Positions 61,274-64,000 of a stretch of DNA of 64,000 nucleotides are shown here, one piece after another (position 1 is the stretch's first letter; each line of letters opens with the position of its first letter). The position numbers and the translations under genes were made by a program. The stretch lies in assembly GCF_001044395.1 (NCBI RefSeq), contig NZ_JANU01000008.1, positions 47,861 to 111,860 on the forward strand, given 5' to 3'. Under the pieces are notes generated by a model. The model was given only the letters and a program-made list of their open reading frames with translations. It was not told the origin of the DNA and ran no database searches. The DNA comes from Caenimonas sp. SL110. Lineage in GTDB: Bacteria; Pseudomonadota; Gammaproteobacteria; Burkholderiales; Burkholderiaceae_C.

Positions 61274-62241
61274 TTGTCGCCCCCTTGCTGCCATGCGCGG
61301 CGCTGGAGGCCGAAGTAACTGAATGCGATGGCTGCCAACAGGAACGGCACCATCAGCGTGGCAATCGCCGCGCCTTCAGCCAGTGCGCCGCCGGATATCG
61401 CTCGCTGGAATGCGAGCGTTGCCATCAGGTGTGTCGCGTTGAGCGGACCGCCACGTGTCAGCACATAGATCAACTGGAAATCGGTGAAGGTGAACAGCAC
61501 CGAGAACGTCATCACCACCGCGATGATCGGTGTGAGCAGCGGCAGCGTGATGTGCCTGAATTGCTGCCACGGCGTGGCGCCATCGATGGCGGACGCTTCG
61601 TAGTAAGAAGGCGATATCGTCTGCAACCCGGCCAGCAGCGAGATGGCGACAAACGGAATGCCGCGCCATACGTTGGCGACGATCGTGGAAATGCGCGCAT
61701 TCCAGGGGTCGCCCAGGAAGTCGATGTATTTGTCGATGAGTCCCATCTTCATCAGCACCCAGCTGATGATGGAAAACTGTGCATCGAAGATCCACCAGAA
61801 CGCGATCGCCGACAGCGCGGTGGGCACGATCCACGGCAGCAAGACCACCGCGCGAAAAAAGCTCTGGAATGGAAGTCGCTTGTTCAGCAGCAGCGCGAGC
61901 CACAGGCCCAGGCCGAACTTGAAGATGCTGGCGACCACCGTGTAGAAGAGGGTGTTGAACAGCGCGAGTCTCGTCACGCTGTCGCCCACCAGAAAGCTGA
62001 AATTCTCCAGCCCGATGTACTGGCCGTCGCGGCCGATCTTGGCATCGGTGAAGCCGAGCCAGGTGCCCAACCCCAAGGGATAGGTCAGGAACAGCAGCAG
62101 CAGCACCGTCGCTGGCAACATGAACGCCCAGCCCAGCGCGTTCTTGTTGTTCTGGAATCGCTCCAGCAGCGACGGCACCCTGTGCGCGCGTGCCTGCGGC
62201 GCACGAATGTCCGGATTTTCTTGCCCCGCAGGTTGCGTCAT
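61270..62241 (-). CDS. Carbohydrate ABC transporter permease (MalF/UgpA type)
   Basis: A 323-residue inner-membrane permease with about six helices. The EAA loop is PSYYEASAIDGATPWQQFRHITLPLLTPIIAVVMTFSVLFTFTDF, the MalF-type signature. It starts two bases after the binding-protein stop and overlaps the next permease by GTGA, so the three subunits are co-translated. A helix 1 region LGWAFMLPATVLLLLFLTYPLGLGTWLGF follows a soluble N-terminus. Confidence 0.93.
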   Translation of the reverse strand: MTQPAGQENPDIRAPQARAHRVPSLLERFQNNKNALGWAFMLPATVLLLLFLTYPLGLGTWLGFTDAKIGRDGQYIGLENFSFLVGDSVTRLALFNTLFYTVVASIFKFGLGLWLALLLNKRLPFQSFFRAVVLLPWIVPTALSAIAFWWIFDAQFSIISWVLMKMGLIDKYIDFLGDPWNARISTIVANVWRGIPFVAISLLAGLQTISPSYYEASAIDGATPWQQFRHITLPLLTPIIAVVMTFSVLFTFTDFQLIYVLTRGGPLNATHLMATLAFQRAISGGALAEGAAIATLMVPFLLAAIAFSYFGLQRRAWQQGGDK

Positions 62242-62243
62242 CT

Positions 62244-63572
62244 TCAGACCTTGTAGTAGCGCTCGGCGCGTTTCTGGGCGCGTTCAGCGGCTTCCTTCGG
62301 CGACCTGGAACCGCTGGCCGCCTCGGCCACCATGTTGCAGACGATGAAGTCGGCTCCGGCACCTGCCGATGCGTAGCCCAGCTTGCCCGCGTATCCGGCC
62401 GGCCGCATGTTTTTCACGCAGTCGCGGTACGGTGTGTGCTTCGGGTCGACCGTCCAGACCGGGCTCGATGCGTACGCGGCCAGCGGGTGCGCGATATAGC
62501 CGCCGGCGCCGGTGAGCCAGGAGTCGAACTGTTCGCGCTCCATCATGAAGCGCAGGAACTCCTTGGCCGCCTGCGGGTACTTCGTGTACTTCATGATCAT
62601 CTGGTTGAAGAACAGATGCGACTCGGTCGGCACACCCACCGGCCCCACAGGGTACGACGCATGCTGGATGTCGCCCTGCAATTCCTTGACCTTGGGGTCG
62701 GTGGAATTCTTGGTGGCGTAGTAGATCGAGATGCCGTTGTTCGTCACGCTGACCTGGCCGTCCAGGAATGCCTTGTTGTTGTTCGGGTCGAGCCACGACA
62801 GTGTGCCGGGGATGAAGTTCGCGTACAGATCCTTCGCATACTCCAGCGCCTTGATCGTCGCGGGGCTGTCAATGACGACCTTGTTGTCCTTGTCCACGAG
62901 CATCGCGCCGTGCGACCAGATCAGCCAGTTCGTCCACAGGCCATCGCCCGTTGCGTTTCCGAGTGCGAATCCGCCCGGCGTGCCCTTTTCCTTGAGCGCA
63001 CGCATCATCTTCAGGAAGTCGTCGTTGGTCTTGGGGAAGGCATCGAAACCAGCCGCCTTCAGGTGGCTCTGGCGGTACACCATCATTGCGCCGGCTGCGC
63101 CCAGCGCAATGCCGATCCACTTCTTTCCGTCGGGTCGCAGGTAGGCCTCGCACGCCGGATACCAACCGCCGTACTTCTTGCCCAGGTATTCCGCCAGGTC
63201 GGTCACATCGACGAGCTTGTCGGGGTACAGATTCGCGTCATCGTTGGTGGACAGGATGATGTCCGGGCCGGCGCCGGTGTTGGCCGCAACAGCGGCCTTG
63301 GGACGCACGTCTTCCCAGCCTTCGTTGTCCACGCGCACTTCGATGCCGGTTTTCTCGGTGAACTTCCTGACGTTGACCATGTAGGCGTCGATGTCGCCCT
63401 GCACGAAACGGCTCCAGCGCAGGACCCGCAGCTTGGCGCCCTTTTCAGGCTTGAGATTGAGCGTTTGCGCATGGATCGCCGGCGAAAAGACGGCAGCGCC
63501 TGCACCCATCGTGGCTGCTGCCGCCACGCCGGCTGAACCCTCCAGAAATTTACGGCGATTGAACTCACTCAT
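62244..63572 (-). CDS. ABC transporter extracellular sugar-binding protein (family 1)
   Basis: A 442-residue periplasmic binding protein. The N-terminus MSEFNRRKFLEGSAGVAAAA carries a twin-arginine motif (NRRKFLEG), so export is probably by Tat, with cleavage near AIHAQ. The mature protein has the family 1 binding pattern (LRVLRWSRFVQGDIDAYMVNVRKFTEKTGIEVRV at the start, GALMVDKDN-like and WLTGAGGYIAHPLAAY later). AGGAGAC precedes the ATG. The ligand is likely threonate, erythronate or a related acid, by gene context only. Confidence 0.9.
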   Translation of the reverse strand: MSEFNRRKFLEGSAGVAAAATMGAGAAVFSPAIHAQTLNLKPEKGAKLRVLRWSRFVQGDIDAYMVNVRKFTEKTGIEVRVDNEGWEDVRPKAAVAANTGAGPDIILSTNDDANLYPDKLVDVTDLAEYLGKKYGGWYPACEAYLRPDGKKWIGIALGAAGAMMVYRQSHLKAAGFDAFPKTNDDFLKMMRALKEKGTPGGFALGNATGDGLWTNWLIWSHGAMLVDKDNKVVIDSPATIKALEYAKDLYANFIPGTLSWLDPNNNKAFLDGQVSVTNNGISIYYATKNSTDPKVKELQGDIQHASYPVGPVGVPTESHLFFNQMIMKYTKYPQAAKEFLRFMMEREQFDSWLTGAGGYIAHPLAAYASSPVWTVDPKHTPYRDCVKNMRPAGYAGKLGYASAGAGADFIVCNMVAEAASGSRSPKEAAERAQKRAERYYKV

Positions 63573-63630
63573 GCTTGTCTCCTATGTGTGTTTGTTTGAA
63601 CGGACGATCACGAAGCGGGTACTACCCTGT

Positions 63631-64000
63631 TCAAGCTACCAGCCGTTCGCCAGTGCCTGCATCGAAAAGGTGTGCGCGCTGCAGGTCGGGCTGCAGGTTG
63701 ATCACGCTGCCGGGCGCGAAGTCGTAGCGCTCTCGGAAGACAGCGGACAGGTCCGCGCCTTCATGGCGGCAGGCCACGAACGTGTCCATGCCGGTCGGCT
63801 CCAGGACGACGACCTGCGACGGAATGCCGCCGCTGGCCGCGAGCGACAGGTGTTCTGGACGCGTGCCATACACCACCGGCTGGCCGTCCTGGCCGCCGGC
63901 CTGCAATGGGGCATCGAGCAGGGTGCCATCGTTCAATTCGACGCGCGCCGCGCCGCCACTGCGGCGCAGGGTGCCAGGCAGGAAATTCATGGCGGGCGAG
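63631..64000 (-). CDS. ABC transporter ATP-binding protein, C-terminal part (cut by window edge)
   Basis: The visible 122 residues are the C-terminal MOBE/TOBE domain of a MalK/UgpC-type ATPase. The first visible residues SPAMNFLPGTL are the standard junction after the nucleotide-binding domain, and VVYGTRPEHLSLAA then LEPTGMDTFVACRHEGADLSAVFRERYDFAPGSVINLQPDLQRAHLFDAGTGERL follow. The ATPase core lies beyond 64000 on the minus strand. It completes the transporter whose binding protein and permeases follow; the gene order ATPase-SBP-permease-permease-catabolic enzymes is typical. Confidence 0.88.
   Translation of the reverse strand, partial: SPAMNFLPGTLRRSGGAARVELNDGTLLDAPLQAGGQDGQPVVYGTRPEHLSLAASGGIPSQVVVLEPTGMDTFVACRHEGADLSAVFRERYDFAPGSVINLQPDLQRAHLFDAGTGERLVA

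Overview
The window is GC-rich, gene-dense bacterial chromosome with short intergenic gaps and many 4-base start/stop overlaps. Four orphan tripartite-tricarboxylate (Bug-type) periplasmic receptors, several aromatic-ring catabolic clusters and abundant LysR, MarR, IclR, GntR and AraC regulators point to a betaproteobacterium of the order Burkholderiales, most likely Comamonadaceae (a Variovorax-like soil or plant-associated organism). That placement is inferred from gene content, not from a marker gene. I saw no rRNA, tRNA, CRISPR array, insertion sequence or prophage.

Layout. 1-2421 is the C-terminal part of a cyclic beta-1,2-glucan synthase cut by the window edge. 2437-5499 (minus) holds two paralogous proteins of unknown function built from an internally duplicated module. 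5616-8416 is a translationally coupled pair: a cyanophycin-synthetase-like ATP-grasp protein whose Mur-ligase part is truncated and has lost its P-loop, plus a glycosyltransferase-like protein. 8445-13851 holds a RIO-type kinase, an Hpt-receiver protein and a large hybrid histidine kinase. 13802-17539 holds a methyltransferase, two OsmC-like proteins, an AraC regulator and an AhpD-like protein.

Catabolic islands follow. 17841-23126 is a MarR-regulated cluster (Bug receptor, MarR, FAD monooxygenase, DUF2783, VOC protein, fumarylacetoacetase). 23144-26756 is an envelope/sensor group (MHYT protein, transglutaminase-like protein, DUF4399 protein, MerR regulator). 26733-30383 encodes a 1216-residue repeat adhesin/RTX protein. 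30541-34422 holds crcB and an IclR-controlled Bug/RraA-like aldolase/2-hydroxyacid dehydrogenase cluster. 34489-41904 holds a glycine-zipper protein, a MobA-like 3-hydroxybenzoate 4-hydroxylase, a hemerythrin, a Rieske oxygenase with its reductase, a class II aldolase and a GntR regulator. 41925-49658 is a LysR-flanked group (enoyl-CoA hydratase, TauD-like dioxygenase, Bug receptor, two related SnoaL/NTF2-like proteins, CoA transferase, 2-oxopentenoate hydratase-like protein, cupin). 49675-52748 holds a PAS histidine kinase and an SGNH-hydrolase lipoprotein. 52819-57360 (minus) is an amidase/deacetylase-like/Bug/AtzG-like operon with a LysR gene. 57498-64000 (minus) is a four-carbon sugar-acid catabolic operon (OtnC, OtnK, LtnD) with a carbohydrate ABC transporter, running off the right edge.

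The most interesting items are the CphA-like protein with a dead Mur domain, the unknown paralogous pair at 2437-5499, an RBS-overlapping hairpin before the hybrid kinase, two 87-bp dispersed repeats in opposite orientation, and several sharp palindromes beside regulator genes.
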